From Micromonospora sp. Llam0 (GTDB taxonomy: Bacteria > Actinomycetota > Actinomycetes > Mycobacteriales > Micromonosporaceae), in the NCBI RefSeq assembly GCF_003751085.1, contig NZ_RJJY01000001.1, positions 682,001-746,000 of the forward strand: a stretch of DNA of 64,000 bases, written 5' to 3'. This document shows, in pieces, positions 53,001-63,722 of the stretch. Numbering within the stretch: the stretch's first letter is position 1; the number at the start of each line of letters is the position of its first letter. The notes below the pieces were generated by a model, which did no database searches, was not told the origin of the DNA, and saw only the letters and a list, made by a program, of their open reading frames with translations. The position numbers were made by a program, and so were the translations under genes.

Positions 53001-54381
53001 TCATCGACGGTGATTGACGTACAGGACCCGGCCGATTGCAAAGACAGCGAGGCCAGTGAGTAGGTTCGCCACAATAGAAGTTCCAGCAGTTTGGTAATCC
53101 CAGCCGTCTGTGACTGTCGCGGCCACCACGACCACCTCAAGGAACACCGCGAAGAGCCCGAGCGCCCAGAGTAGAGCACGGCCGAACGGCGCCCAAGCAG
53201 TCTCCTTGTCCGGTGATGCGCGTACGCCCCCCACAGGACTGCCGATGGCCGCCTCGATCCCCTCGCGGATCTGCTGCATCTGATTGTTTACAGCCCTGGC
53301 GAATGAGATCGATGCTCCGTCTTCCATCGGAGGCCGTCCAGCGCCCGGCCCGAACCGGACAATCGGCACCGGCTGAACCCCCTTCTGGATCACCTGCAGA
53401 TACCCGTAATGCAAGCTCGTTGCGGGCTTGAACGCCACTCCGGCGAGCTGACTGACGTGCAACCGCCGTTCGCCTTTGAGGGCCTGTCCAAATCCGTCCT
53501 TTCCGATGACGACCCACTGACCATCGAACGCCGCATAACCGAGGACGCCGCGCGCTTGCACGACCGGAGTGAGGGCTTCGCTAGCCACTTCTTCCTCTTT
53601 GACGGGCACTGGGAGCACCTGCGCTTCGGCTATGACCAACGATCCCTCGCCCATTCCAAGCTTGCGTGGACGTTGCGGCGACGGTCCGCTTACCACATGA
53701 TGGTAGACGTACTCGTACAACTCATCAACGGTGATTCGGCCGTCGCGATTCAGATCCGCAGAGCCGGTCTCAATTCCGGCGATCACCGCCTCTGTGAAGT
53801 AGGACGGTAGCACCACCGCTGAATGGATGTCCTCGAAGCTGACTTCCCGCTCGCCGGAAGCGGTCAGCACCGCGACGCCACTGCCTTCTGGTAGACCTCT
53901 AACGAGTATGTCGATGTCGGCCTCGGCTCCGGACCGCGCCTGCATACCCGAAATGAAGCCACCGCTGAAGCAGCAGTCGACCAGCACAACCGTGGACTTC
54001 GAACGGCTCTCATAGATGCGATCGCGTACCCATTCTGCGGCTACAGCAGTCGAGCTTAAATACTCCTTCTCTGTATCGGAGAAAGCGAAGTAAAGCTTGC
54101 CCTGCCGATCGGGTAGCCCGTGTGATGAAAAATAGATCAGGTTCAGCGCGTCGTCGATGCGCGCCTGCAACAGAAAAGCCTCCACGGCGCGTTGTGCTTC
54201 CCGGGCGGTGCAATCAATTTCTGCTGCTACCTGCTACCTGCTGCCCGTACCCGGTATCTTGCAATACTCGACTTAGCTTCTCGACATCGCAACGCGGGGA
54301 TCTGAGCTGCGTCAACGAGGGATCGCCGAAGGTGCCACAGCCGACCAATAGTGCTCTGCGCCGTCGTGGTGTTTCTGTCAC
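53001..54381 (-). pseudogene. Caspase-like effector of an EACC1 system, frameshifted by a 7-bp duplication
   Basis: GTG 54381 overlaps the EACC1 stop (GTGA). The first frame reads RRRALLVGCGTFGDPSLTQL to TGYGQQVAGSSRN and stops. Removing one unit of the 7-bp repeat at 54225-54238 joins it to the long downstream frame, giving about 457 residues. The caspase fold has its His in NLIYFSSHG and Cys in VVLVDCCFSGG. Then comes an EF-hand-like ADLNRDGRITVDELYEYVY, a DUF4429/PH-like region with YAAFDGQWVVIGKDGFGQ, and two C-terminal TM segments. It was probably a protease activated in a conflict response. The 394-residue ORF alone (start 54185) still has both catalytic residues but lacks the N-terminal strand. 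Confidence 0.8.
54225..54238. repeat. 2 x 7-bp tandem duplication that breaks the caspase frame
   Basis: TGCTACC occurs twice consecutively (54225-54231, 54232-54238), followed by a partial third TGCTGCC. Deleting one unit restores continuous caspase coding on the minus strand. Confidence 0.95.
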
Positions 54382-54746
54382 GATTTGATCTCCAAACGCC
54401 GCAGATACGCCGCGACGAGCTTATCCCGCTGTGTCTTGGAGACTTGTCCTTCAAATCGGTGTCCGTCTACCTCGATCACTACGTCGTTCGGTTGGCGACT
54501 CAGCCACGAGGCGATGACGCTCATCAAGCTATCCACCACGGTGGGGGATAGCGTGACGACGAGTGCGCCGATGGCGACCGGGACATCGGACTTTGCCCCA
54601 CCTGGAGCCTTGCCTGCAGTCGCCGGTTCGACACTGTCGATATCAGCCTCAAGGATCTCTCGGCGCAACTTGGTAGTCAGGTCCGCCACGCCGTCGGCGT
54701 CCAGGTTGGGGCAGGTCACCAACAGTGAGATCTGCACCTTATTCAT
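54378..54746 (-). CDS. Effector-associated constant component EACC1, 122 aa
   Basis: The ATG at 54746 (MNKVQISLLVTCPNLDADGV) has GGGG six bases upstream; an in-frame TTG lies four codons earlier. The family pattern is clear: LTTKLRREILEADIDSVEPA, GALVVTLSPTVVDSLMSVIA, then SWLSRQPNDVVIEVDG and SKTQRDKLVAAYLRRL. EACC1 is the small invariant subunit described in NTP-dependent biological conflict systems, where it accompanies variable effectors such as caspases and trypsins. It overlaps the caspase gene by 4 bp. No NTPase module is present nearby. Confidence 0.85.
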   Translation of the reverse strand: MNKVQISLLVTCPNLDADGVADLTTKLRREILEADIDSVEPATAGKAPGGAKSDVPVAIGALVVTLSPTVVDSLMSVIASWLSRQPNDVVIEVDGHRFEGQVSKTQRDKLVAAYLRRLEIKS

Positions 54747-54758
54747 TAAATGCCCCAA

Positions 54759-55409
54759 TTCGGTCTACTGGCAAACTGTGTGGGATGGCACACACTGACG
54801 GCTTCCAGTGGCAGACGCCTTAGTCGGTCGGCTGGAGGCCAGGTCTAGGGTCGAAGCGCAACTACGTTGCCGGAGGATGGTGCCCATGATGGCCCCGATT
54901 GCCCGTGTGCCTGCACGCCGCTGAGCGTGTACGTCAGACCTAGCGACACTCTCCGTCATCGTGCGGACTGATGCGAACTGCTTCCTGCGGGGTGTGACGG
55001 AGAATGCGGTGTCGGATGTATGACGAGTCACTGGCGCTCCAGATTGACGGCGTAGTCCAGGTGATCAGGTGCAAGTGCTCCTTCTGGGGCTCGACATCCC
55101 ATGTTTACCCGCACAAGATCGTGAACCTCGTGAATCTTACCGCCTTGCCTGTGCGGGGCAGCGGTCGGCACTGCTCACTCGGTAGGTTCCTTTGGGAACA
55201 CCGACACGCGGGGTTCTGGTGGCCGAGGCGTTCCCCGTTTCAAACCGGTTGTAGGCTCGGCTGTTAGACGAGAGCGGGGGCGGAGGGAACTGAGCAGCTC
55301 ACCGCAGAGACAGGGCAGGGTCTGTTGTCCTCGCGGAGCAGACCGCCACGAACCGCTCCGCACCGGTCGCCGAGCTGCTTCTGGAGATTGATACGGCATC
55401 ATCGACTAC
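54759..55409. other. Intergenic region upstream of the EACC1 island
   Basis: About 650 bp without a supportable gene; short open frames lack ribosome sites and protein-like text. It may contain the EACC1 promoter (minus) and that of the GNAT gene (plus). I see no tRNA or attachment-site repeat. Confidence 0.5.
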
Positions 55410-55940
55410 GTGAGGAATCGACACTCAACGCTTGCCGACGGGTTTGCCCTGCTTGAACGCGGCGTGCAGCACCCGGACGTGGTGCTCCTGCTGCGCTGCT
55501 TCTACGAGGAGCAGGTTGGTCGGTACGGCTTCGCTGAACCGGCCACGCTTGACTCGGCGGCGTACATCGCCCCGCACGGTGCCTTCGTCGTCGCCTACGG
55601 TCCGGGCGGCCCGATCGGCTGCGGCGGCTTCCGGTGGTACGAGCCGGAGACCGGAACGGTCGAGATCAAGAAGACATTCCTCCTCCCAGGGGCGCGGGGC
55701 CTCGGGGTCGGCCGCGCGCTGTTGAGCCGCCTCGAAGATCAGGCGGCTGGGTGGGGCGCGCGGCGGGCAGTCCTCGAAACAGGGGTCCGCAACACCGTTG
55801 CGCTCACCTTCTTCGTCGAGCTCGGCTATCAGCCGATCGATTCTTACGTCGCCGGCCGCGATCCAGCCATCAACAGGGCATTCATGAAGCGCCTGTCTCC
55901 GGTTCGCGAGCCTGTGGTCGAGCGGACCACCTCTCGTTAG
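55410..55940 (+). CDS. GNAT family N-acetyltransferase, 176 aa
   Basis: The acetyl-CoA loop is LPGARGLGVGRALLSRLEDQ, following TGTVEIKKTFLLPG, with the C-terminal NTVALTFFVELGYQPIDSYV characteristic of single-domain GNATs. GTG start at 55410. The substrate is unknown. Its GC is back to the chromosomal norm, marking the end of the low-GC island. It is convergent with the cyclo-ligase-like gene, 9 bp away. Confidence 0.88.
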   Translation: MRNRHSTLADGFALLERGVQHPDVVLLLRCFYEEQVGRYGFAEPATLDSAAYIAPHGAFVVAYGPGGPIGCGGFRWYEPETGTVEIKKTFLLPGARGLGVGRALLSRLEDQAAGWGARRAVLETGVRNTVALTFFVELGYQPIDSYVAGRDPAINRAFMKRLSPVREPVVERTTSR

Positions 55941-55949
55941 CGTACTGCT

Positions 55950-56699
55950 CTACCGAGCGCTGCGGCCTTCCGATTCAACCCGGAGAGCCAGGAGCGGGAT
56001 CGACGCAATCTTGTCTGCTGACAGGTTGTTCCAGAGCAATCCGGGTGGGCGAACAGCCGGTGGGCAGGAGATGATCTCGTCTGGGGTGACGACGAAGTCC
56101 ACGCGGAAGTCATGTTCGGCTTCTGGTAGATCGTCGTCCACGATCTGCAGCGCGTGGACGGTGGTCACGATGGCGGTGTGCGGACCGATCAGGCCCTCTT
56201 CGGCGAGTAGTGCGAGTTCGATGTCGGAATAGCCGGCACCTTTGCCGATCCTGGCACCGGAAGGATTGACGACAACGCTGCCGCAGACGACGAGGTCAAT
56301 TTGCGGCATGTCATCAGGTGACACGGTCGGCGCGAACGTTGCGGCGGCCTGATGGGCGGCGGCTTGGGCCGGAGGCAGGGGAAGTATGGCCGGGTCAAGA
56401 ACGTAGAACGGCTGAACAGCGGCGAGGTTGGGTACGGCCATGTAGATGGTCTTGCCTGCGGTGAGCGCCATCGCGCGTACGGGCAACTGCGCTCGATCCG
56501 GGTTCGCCTGCAAGATCGCGGCTGCCCGCCAGGCGGGCAGCTCCGTCAGGCGGGCCGCAGCAGCCTCTGCGCCGATGAACGCCGGGATGTGCCCCGCGAC
56601 TCCCGGCTCGACCGCCTCGTGGCGCTCCAGCGCAGCCCATACCTGCTCACGAATGCGCTGCTTGTCCGGCCCTGTTCGCCACGGGACGTTTCTATCCAT
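55950..56699 (-). CDS. 5-formyltetrahydrofolate cyclo-ligase-like protein, 249 aa
   Basis: IDLVVCGSVVVNPSGARIGKG then GAGYSDIELALLAEEG is the conserved substrate/ATP region of the 5-FTHF cyclo-ligase family, with VTTVHALQIVDDDLP. The N-terminal RIREQVWAALERHEAV is usual for the group. The ATG at 56699 lies inside the end of the flavoprotein gene (8-bp overlap). Divergent from true folate-recycling enzymes in places, it could act on another substrate tied to the flavoprotein. Confidence 0.8.
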   Translation of the reverse strand: MDRNVPWRTGPDKQRIREQVWAALERHEAVEPGVAGHIPAFIGAEAAAARLTELPAWRAAAILQANPDRAQLPVRAMALTAGKTIYMAVPNLAAVQPFYVLDPAILPLPPAQAAAHQAAATFAPTVSPDDMPQIDLVVCGSVVVNPSGARIGKGAGYSDIELALLAEEGLIGPHTAIVTTVHALQIVDDDLPEAEHDFRVDFVVTPDEIISCPPAVRPPGLLWNNLSADKIASIPLLALRVESEGRSAR

Positions 56700-57228
56700 G
56701 GGAGCGCCTGGTCGTACGAAGCGCTTCGGTAATGACATCCCAGCGGAACTGCCTGCCTTCATGCTCAGGTTTGAGGGCCTCGGTCTCGGTGAAGTGCACG
56801 CCGAGGCTCAATAGAGTCTGGACGGAGGCTCGGTAGGCGGGATGTTGGGTGAGGGCCGGCTTGGCGTACGGCGAAACGATCATCGGCAGCCCGGCACCAA
56901 GCGTCTCGTTTAGGATGCCCAAGGCCAGGTTGTCGCTGATCCCGCTGGCCCACTTGTTGATCGTGTTGAAGGACGCCGGTGCTACCACGACGGCGTCGGC
57001 GTGCGGCAGCGTTCCCGGCTCGTCAGGGGTGCGAAGTCGTGACGCGACCGGAAAACCTGTCTGGGATGCGAGCTTGTCCGTGTCGATCCAGGTCGCCGCA
57101 GTAGGCGTGACGACCAGGCATACCGACCATCCATCGGCTTGCAGCAGAGCGACGCACTCGTCGATGTTGCGAATCGGAGGAGCGCCGGAGGAGACCAGGT
57201 ACAGCGTCGGATTTTCGATGCCGGCCAT
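56692..57228 (-). CDS. Flavoprotein, PPC-decarboxylase-like, 178 aa
   Basis: The HFCD flavoprotein fold shows LYLVSSGAPPIRNIDECVAL (phosphate loop), ADAVVVAPASFNTINKWASG and ISDNLALGILNETLGAGLPM, which match the FMN-binding segments of CoaC/EpiD-like decarboxylases (PASFNTINKWASGISDN, with Asn replacing some canonical residues). It lies between the regulator and cyclo-ligase-like genes with near-overlapping ends. It probably acts on a cysteine- or thiol-derived acid, but this is inference. Confidence 0.85.
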   Translation of the reverse strand: MAGIENPTLYLVSSGAPPIRNIDECVALLQADGWSVCLVVTPTAATWIDTDKLASQTGFPVASRLRTPDEPGTLPHADAVVVAPASFNTINKWASGISDNLALGILNETLGAGLPMIVSPYAKPALTQHPAYRASVQTLLSLGVHFTETEALKPEHEGRQFRWDVITEALRTTRRSHG

Positions 57229-57230
57229 GA

Positions 57231-58505
57231 TCAGTCGGCATCGATCCTGGCGCGCACCGCCAAGGCGCGTAGGCCGGGTGTGGCAGCGCGACGTTCCCTG
57301 GCGAGCATGGTGGTGACCAGCGTGCGAGTCTGATCGTGCACCTGGAAGATCTGAGGTGCAGTGCGCTCGGCCGCCAGAAGGTGAAGCAGCGCTGATGGGT
57401 CGCCGCCCGGCTGCGCGGTGAACGCCGCAGCCAGGTCGATGTGGACCTGAGCCCGCCGGCTCACCAGCGATGGCGGGAGGGTCGACGTGTCGATGCGTTC
57501 TCCGAGCTCGACCGCAGCGTTGAACTGGCGAACGTTGACGGCGGTGGTCACCCGGTGGATCAGCACGTTCGTCGGACCGAACCCGGTCCAGAAGTAGTTC
57601 CGGTCTTTCCCCAACTGGTCGGCCAGAACCGCTGCGTCGTCCAGGTGACCGAGCGCGATCTTCGTCTTGCCGCGCCGTGCGGCGACGAGCGCCAGCAGCA
57701 ACGTCAATGATCCGCTCACCGACAAGGCTGCAGGGCTGGACCGGTCAGGTATCCGGGCGAGTCCCTCAGCCGCTGCGTCTGCTGCGTCTGCGACGTGCCC
57801 CGGGGAGGCCAGCAGAGCGCACGCCACCGAATAGGCGGCGGCTGCTGCGAGGTTGTCGGCACCGGCCTGTTGCGCACTGCGTAGCGCCCGGTCGGCCGCT
57901 ACCCAGGCGAGGGCGGGATCACCGAGCTTGAGGGCCAGCTTGGACACCGCCAGATGGGCTGCCCCGAGGATGCCGAGTGCGCGGTGCTGCTCCGCACCAC
58001 GCCGGGCGGCACCGTCCGCTCGGTGAACGAGATCAGGCAGCAGTCTCACCAGGTCGGCATACTCCGCCCGTTGGTAGGCCAGGTGCGCCGCGCCGACAGC
58101 GTTCCGCAACTGCGCAAGATCCACTCCGGCGCTACCCGCCGCTTCAGCGGCGGTGAACATTTGTCGCCGTCGCAGCTCAGCTGCCAGCTGGCTGGTGGGT
58201 GTGGAGTACGCCGCCGGGCCACACGATCCCGCTGCTGATGTGCTGCCACTGTTCCGCAATCGGCGATGCGGGCGAAAGCCCAGCTCCTCGTCACTGTTGA
58301 CCTTGAGCACGCTCCGCAAAGCGCGTCTCAGCTCGTTGTCCGGGTAACGCACTCTGCCGGTCTCGATCTTTCCCACATGGTTGGCGTCAAAAGCCGCCCG
58401 AGCGGCCCGCTCAGGATCGCCGTGCCGAACAACGTTGACGGCATCGGCAAGCTCCCGGCGCGACAGCCCTTGCCGTTCCCTCGCGGCGCGGAACAACTCG
58501 TTCAT
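57231..58505 (-). CDS. XRE-type regulator with TPR-like C-terminus, 424 aa
   Basis: I start at ATG 58505 (MNELFRAARERQGLSRRELA), discarding a 43-codon non-conserved extension. The helix-turn-helix covers residues 5-70 (LSRRELADAVNVV, ANHVGKIETGRVRYPD). The remaining ~300 residues are helical, Ala-rich and repeat-like (AYQRAEYADLVRLLPDLVHR, GAAHLAVSKLALKLGDPALA), as in TPR-containing actinobacterial regulators. It is the first gene of the unit; flavoprotein and cyclo-ligase-like genes follow with almost no gap. Confidence 0.85.
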   Translation of the reverse strand: MNELFRAARERQGLSRRELADAVNVVRHGDPERAARAAFDANHVGKIETGRVRYPDNELRRALRSVLKVNSDEELGFRPHRRLRNSGSTSAAGSCGPAAYSTPTSQLAAELRRRQMFTAAEAAGSAGVDLAQLRNAVGAAHLAYQRAEYADLVRLLPDLVHRADGAARRGAEQHRALGILGAAHLAVSKLALKLGDPALAWVAADRALRSAQQAGADNLAAAAAYSVACALLASPGHVADAADAAAEGLARIPDRSSPAALSVSGSLTLLLALVAARRGKTKIALGHLDDAAVLADQLGKDRNYFWTGFGPTNVLIHRVTTAVNVRQFNAAVELGERIDTSTLPPSLVSRRAQVHIDLAAAFTAQPGGDPSALLHLLAAERTAPQIFQVHDQTRTLVTTMLARERRAATPGLRALAVRARIDAD

Positions 58506-58805
58506 CGGCGTACCCCCGTCCGGACGATCGGCCCACGGCCCAGCGTAGAGGCATTGACCCGATCCGTCACGGCCAGCCGAGCGTACTTCCCCCTGACCGA
58601 GGCTCACGGCCCGGGTGGGAATCCCTCTTCCCAATTCTCTTCCCGGGAACGCGTATCAGTTCCCCTCCTTTACCGCTTCTGCCGGGGCAACCGCGACGTC
58701 CACTGTATTCAGGGTTCGATCGGCGTCCGCCCAGCGCCACGAACCGCTTGCCGCCGCCGGTGTCCCCCCGTCGCTGGCGGCGGCAAGCCCAAGTCCGTAC
58801 GGAGA
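58506..58805. other. Divergent intergenic region
   Basis: 300 bp between the XRE regulator and the small-protein/GOLPH3 operon. It should contain both promoters. I see no gene and no clear consensus elements. Confidence 0.5.
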
Positions 58806-59057
58806 TTGGAGAACTTCTTGTGCCTCCTCCTCACAACAGTGGTCGGTGTGCTGGCTGGGCTTGTCGGCGTGGTGGGTGGGTTCGTGTTGTGTCGGTGTCG
58901 GCACCGGTGGTGTCCGGTGTGCGGGCAGACGTTGACCTGCCCGGACTGCACCGCGCCGATCGAGCGGACCTGGGGCACCACGCCAGCCCTACCGCCGTCG
59001 CAGTCGAGCGTGCGCGGGCGGCGGCACCGCAACCAGGCCGGGGCGCAGCACCGGTGA
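58806..59057 (+). CDS. Small membrane protein with zinc-ribbon-like cysteines, 83 aa
   Basis: A TTG at 58806 gives ENFLCLLLTTVVGVLAGLVG after the initiator, one TM helix (continuing VVGGFVLC). Then CRCRHRWCPVCGQTLTCPDC, a likely zinc-binding knuckle, and a Pro/Ser/Arg tail. The stop overlaps the next GTG (GTGA at 59054-59057), which supports translation. Function unknown; start choice moderate. Confidence 0.6.
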   Translation: MENFLCLLLTTVVGVLAGLVGVVGGFVLCRCRHRWCPVCGQTLTCPDCTAPIERTWGTTPALPPSQSSVRGRRHRNQAGAQHR

Positions 59058-59302
59058 CCGGGCTGGATGACGTGCTGCACGTGCCCGTACGGCCGGTGTG
59101 GTCCTGTTCGGGGTGCGGGCCGCAGGTCGACTGGCCGTGCGAGTACGCGCGGGCCGAGTTGACCGCGAACCTGGACCCGATCTCGCGCAGCATGTACGCG
59201 GCAGAACGGATGGTCGAGGCGATCGCCGACCTGCCCGACGAGGCGACCCCGGGGGACCTGTTCACCCGGTTCCTGGCCTGGACGAGGCGGGCCGCCCGGT
59301 GA
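59054..59302 (+). CDS. Small conserved actinobacterial protein, 82 aa
   Basis: GTG 59054 overlaps the previous stop. The protein reads VTGLDDVLHVPVRPVWSCSG then CGPQVDWPCEYARAEL, with a WxC..CG....PC cysteine pattern, and a helical part NLDPISRSMYAAERMVEAIA. It resembles short proteins often encoded beside GOLPH3-like genes in actinomycetes. Its stop overlaps the next GTG (59299-59302). Function unknown. Confidence 0.7.
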   Translation: MTGLDDVLHVPVRPVWSCSGCGPQVDWPCEYARAELTANLDPISRSMYAAERMVEAIADLPDEATPGDLFTRFLAWTRRAAR

Positions 59303-60054
59303 CCGTCTACCGCACCCGCACCCGCGACTGGTCCACCACATCACCCGCAGCGACACCGCTGGCGGAACCGGCCGTACCGCTGCCGCCGACCGGTTGGCTC
59401 GCCGACGAACTGTTCCTGATCGCCCACGACGACGTCACCGGCCGACTGCGCGTGCCGGCCCGGACCGTCGGGCGTGGGCTGGCCGCCGCGATGCTCGCCG
59501 ACCTGGCCTACGTCGGCGCGGTCACGGTCGCCGCGACCGGCAAGGTCGTCACCGGTACGGCCGCGCCGGGTGCCGTCGACCCGTGGGGCCGCACGGTGCT
59601 TCGCTGGATCGACACCGACACACCGCACCCGCCGGCCGCCTGGATCGACCGGCTCGCCGGGCACGCGTACCGCAGCGTCGCCGACCGGCTCACCGTCGCC
59701 GGGACGGTGCGACCCCGCACGGTCCGCCGCTGGCTGCGTCGACACACCGGCTACCCGCCGGTCGACACGAACGTCGCGGCCTGGCCGTGGGCGCGGCTGA
59801 CGATGCGGGTACGCCGCCGCACCCGCCTCAACACACACGACAGCACGCTGGCCCGACTCTGCCTGGCGACCGGACTCGGCGGCCACATCCTCGGCGGGGA
59901 CACGCTGACCGCCCGACGGCAACTGCGGCAACTGCTCACCCCCGTACCGCCGGGGGTCAACGAGCTGTTGCGGCATCTTGCCGCCGCCGACGGAAGCAGC
60001 CGGCACAGTCAGCACGACCGACCGAGCCGGCACGGCCGACGGAGCCGGCGGTGA
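59299..60054 (+). CDS. GOLPH3/VPS74 family protein, 251 aa
   Basis: LADELFLIAHDDVTGRLRV and AAMLADLAYVGAVTVAATG are the start of the GPP34 fold, a phosphatidylinositol-4-phosphate-binding protein family in eukaryotes that is abundant and uncharacterised in actinobacteria. RLCLATGLGGHILGGDTL and NELLRHLAAADGSS complete it. GTG 59299 overlaps the previous stop. The Arg/His/Ser-rich tail is low complexity. Translational coupling of three genes suggests a complex, with the TM protein as anchor. Confidence 0.88.
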   Translation: MTVYRTRTRDWSTTSPAATPLAEPAVPLPPTGWLADELFLIAHDDVTGRLRVPARTVGRGLAAAMLADLAYVGAVTVAATGKVVTGTAAPGAVDPWGRTVLRWIDTDTPHPPAAWIDRLAGHAYRSVADRLTVAGTVRPRTVRRWLRRHTGYPPVDTNVAAWPWARLTMRVRRRTRLNTHDSTLARLCLATGLGGHILGGDTLTARRQLRQLLTPVPPGVNELLRHLAAADGSSRHSQHDRPSRHGRRSRR

Positions 60055-60087
60055 CCGCGACCGCCCGCCCCGCCGGCCCAGGCACCT

Positions 60088-60125
60088 GCCTCGGGGCCAG
60101 ACTCGTCAGTGCCTGGCCCCGAGGC
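60088..60125. terminator. Bidirectional hairpin GOLPH3-like gene / xylanase
   Basis: GCCTCGGGGCCAG (60088-60100) pairs perfectly with CTGGCCCCGAGGC (60113-60125), 13 bp with a 12-base loop, between convergent genes. Confidence 0.75.
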
Positions 60126-60131
60126 GAGGGG

Positions 60132-62025
<1,894 letters not shown>

Positions 62026-63678
62026 GTGTGGAAACCCAAGAAGTGGCTGACTGCGGTCCTGGGCGTGCTCGCGATGACGCTCGCGACGACCGTGGCGAGT
62101 GAAGGCGTAGCCCCCACCCCGGCACAGGCGCTGGACAACGGGGTCGCCCGCACCCCACCGATGGGCTGGAACACCTGGAACACGTTCGGCTGCAACATCA
62201 ACGAGACGCTGATCCGCCAGATGGCCGACGCCATCGTCAACCACGGCCTGCGCGACCTCGGCTACAAGTACGTCGTCGTCGACGACTGCTGGTTCAACCC
62301 GAACCGGGACGCGCAGGGCAACCTGCAGGCCCACCCGGAGCGGTTCCCCAGCGGCATGAAGGCCCTCGGCGACTACCTGCACTCCCGTGGCCTGCTGTTC
62401 GGCATCTACCAGGTGCCGTTGGACCGGACCTGTGCCCAGTACTTCGGATCGTTCCCCGGCGCCACCGGCAGCCTCAACCACGAGTACCAGGACGCCCGGC
62501 AGTTCGCCGCCTGGGGCGTCGACTACCTGAAGTACGACTGGTGCTCGCCGACCGGCACTATCAATGACCAGGTGGCCCGGTTCAGCATCATGCGGGACGC
62601 GCTGGCGGCCACCGGCCGGCCGATCGTCTACAGCATCAACTCCAACAGCATCCACGAGAAGACCGGGCCGCAGCGCAACTGGAGCGACGTGGCGAACCTC
62701 TGGCGGACCACCGAGGACATCACCAACACCTGGGACAGCGGCCAGACCAACGGCTACCCGATGGGCGTCAAGAACATCGTCGACGTCAACGTGCCGTTGG
62801 CCGGGTACGCCGGACCCGGCGGGTTCAACGACCCGGACATGATGGAGATCGGCAACGGCGGCATGACCGACACCGAGATGCGCAGCCACTTCGCGCTCTG
62901 GGCGATCATGGCCGCGCCGTTGATGATGGGCAACGACCTGCGATCGGCCAGCACGGCGACACTGAACATCCTGCGCAACCAGAATCTGATCGCGATCAAC
63001 CAGGACTCCCTCGGGCTGCAGGCGGTCCAGATCTCCCACGACGGCACCCGCCGGGTGCTGGCCAAGCGGCTGGCCAACGGCGACGTCGCCGTCGCCCTGT
63101 TCAACCAGGGCAACTCGACCACGACGGTCTCCACCACGGCGGCGGCGATCGGCAAGTCCGGCTCCTCGTTCACCCTGCTGGACGCCTGGACCAACGGCAC
63201 CTCGACCACCTCCGGCAACATCTCGGCGAGTGTCCCGGCGCACGGCACGGTGGTCTACCGGGTCAGCGGCGGCGGCACCGTCGACCCGCCGACCCCGACC
63301 ACGTTCCGGCTGCGCAGCGAGTCGTCCGGCCGCTGGCTCGACCTGGACAACTCCAACACCGCCAACGGCACCGGCGCGCTGATCTGGGACTGCCACGGCA
63401 ACCCCAACCAGCAGATCACCCAGGACGGCCAGACCCTGCGCGTGCTGGGCAAGTGCCTGGACATCCCGAGCAACGCGACCAACGGCTCCCGGGTCGTGGT
63501 CTGGGACTGCCACGGCGGCGCCAACCAGCAGTGGACCCTCAACGGCAACGGGACGGTGAGCAACGTCCAGTTCCCGTCGCTGTGTCTCGACGTCAACGGC
63601 AATGCGACCGCCAACGGCACGGCGGTGATCGTCTGGTCCTGCCACGGCAACGCCAACCAGCGCTGGGCCCGTGCGTAG
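62026..63678 (+). CDS. Secreted GH27 alpha-galactosidase with CBM13 (ricin) domain, 550 aa
   Basis: Releases alpha-galactosyl (or beta-arabinopyranosyl) residues. I prefer GTG 62026 because AAGGAG lies six bases upstream; ATG 62020 directly abuts that site. The signal peptide (KKWLTAVLGVLAMTLATTVA) is cut after PAQALDN. The GH27 barrel starts TPPMGWNTWNTFGCNINE; the nucleophile is in YLKYDWC and the acid/base in NDPDMMEIG. A C-terminal beta-sandwich is followed by a ricin-type trefoil (GNPNQQI, GANQQWT, GNANQRW). Confidence 0.95.
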   Translation: MWKPKKWLTAVLGVLAMTLATTVASEGVAPTPAQALDNGVARTPPMGWNTWNTFGCNINETLIRQMADAIVNHGLRDLGYKYVVVDDCWFNPNRDAQGNLQAHPERFPSGMKALGDYLHSRGLLFGIYQVPLDRTCAQYFGSFPGATGSLNHEYQDARQFAAWGVDYLKYDWCSPTGTINDQVARFSIMRDALAATGRPIVYSINSNSIHEKTGPQRNWSDVANLWRTTEDITNTWDSGQTNGYPMGVKNIVDVNVPLAGYAGPGGFNDPDMMEIGNGGMTDTEMRSHFALWAIMAAPLMMGNDLRSASTATLNILRNQNLIAINQDSLGLQAVQISHDGTRRVLAKRLANGDVAVALFNQGNSTTTVSTTAAAIGKSGSSFTLLDAWTNGTSTTSGNISASVPAHGTVVYRVSGGGTVDPPTPTTFRLRSESSGRWLDLDNSNTANGTGALIWDCHGNPNQQITQDGQTLRVLGKCLDIPSNATNGSRVVVWDCHGGANQQWTLNGNGTVSNVQFPSLCLDVNGNATANGTAVIVWSCHGNANQRWARA

Positions 63679-63722
63679 CCGACGGACCGGTACCCACTCA
63701 CCGCGTCGTTGGGAGATTTGTC

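Noticed and set aside
54759..55409. tRNA or attachment site next to the low-GC island
   Set aside because: No cloverleaf, CCA end or flanking direct repeat could be found, so integrative transfer is not supported at base level.
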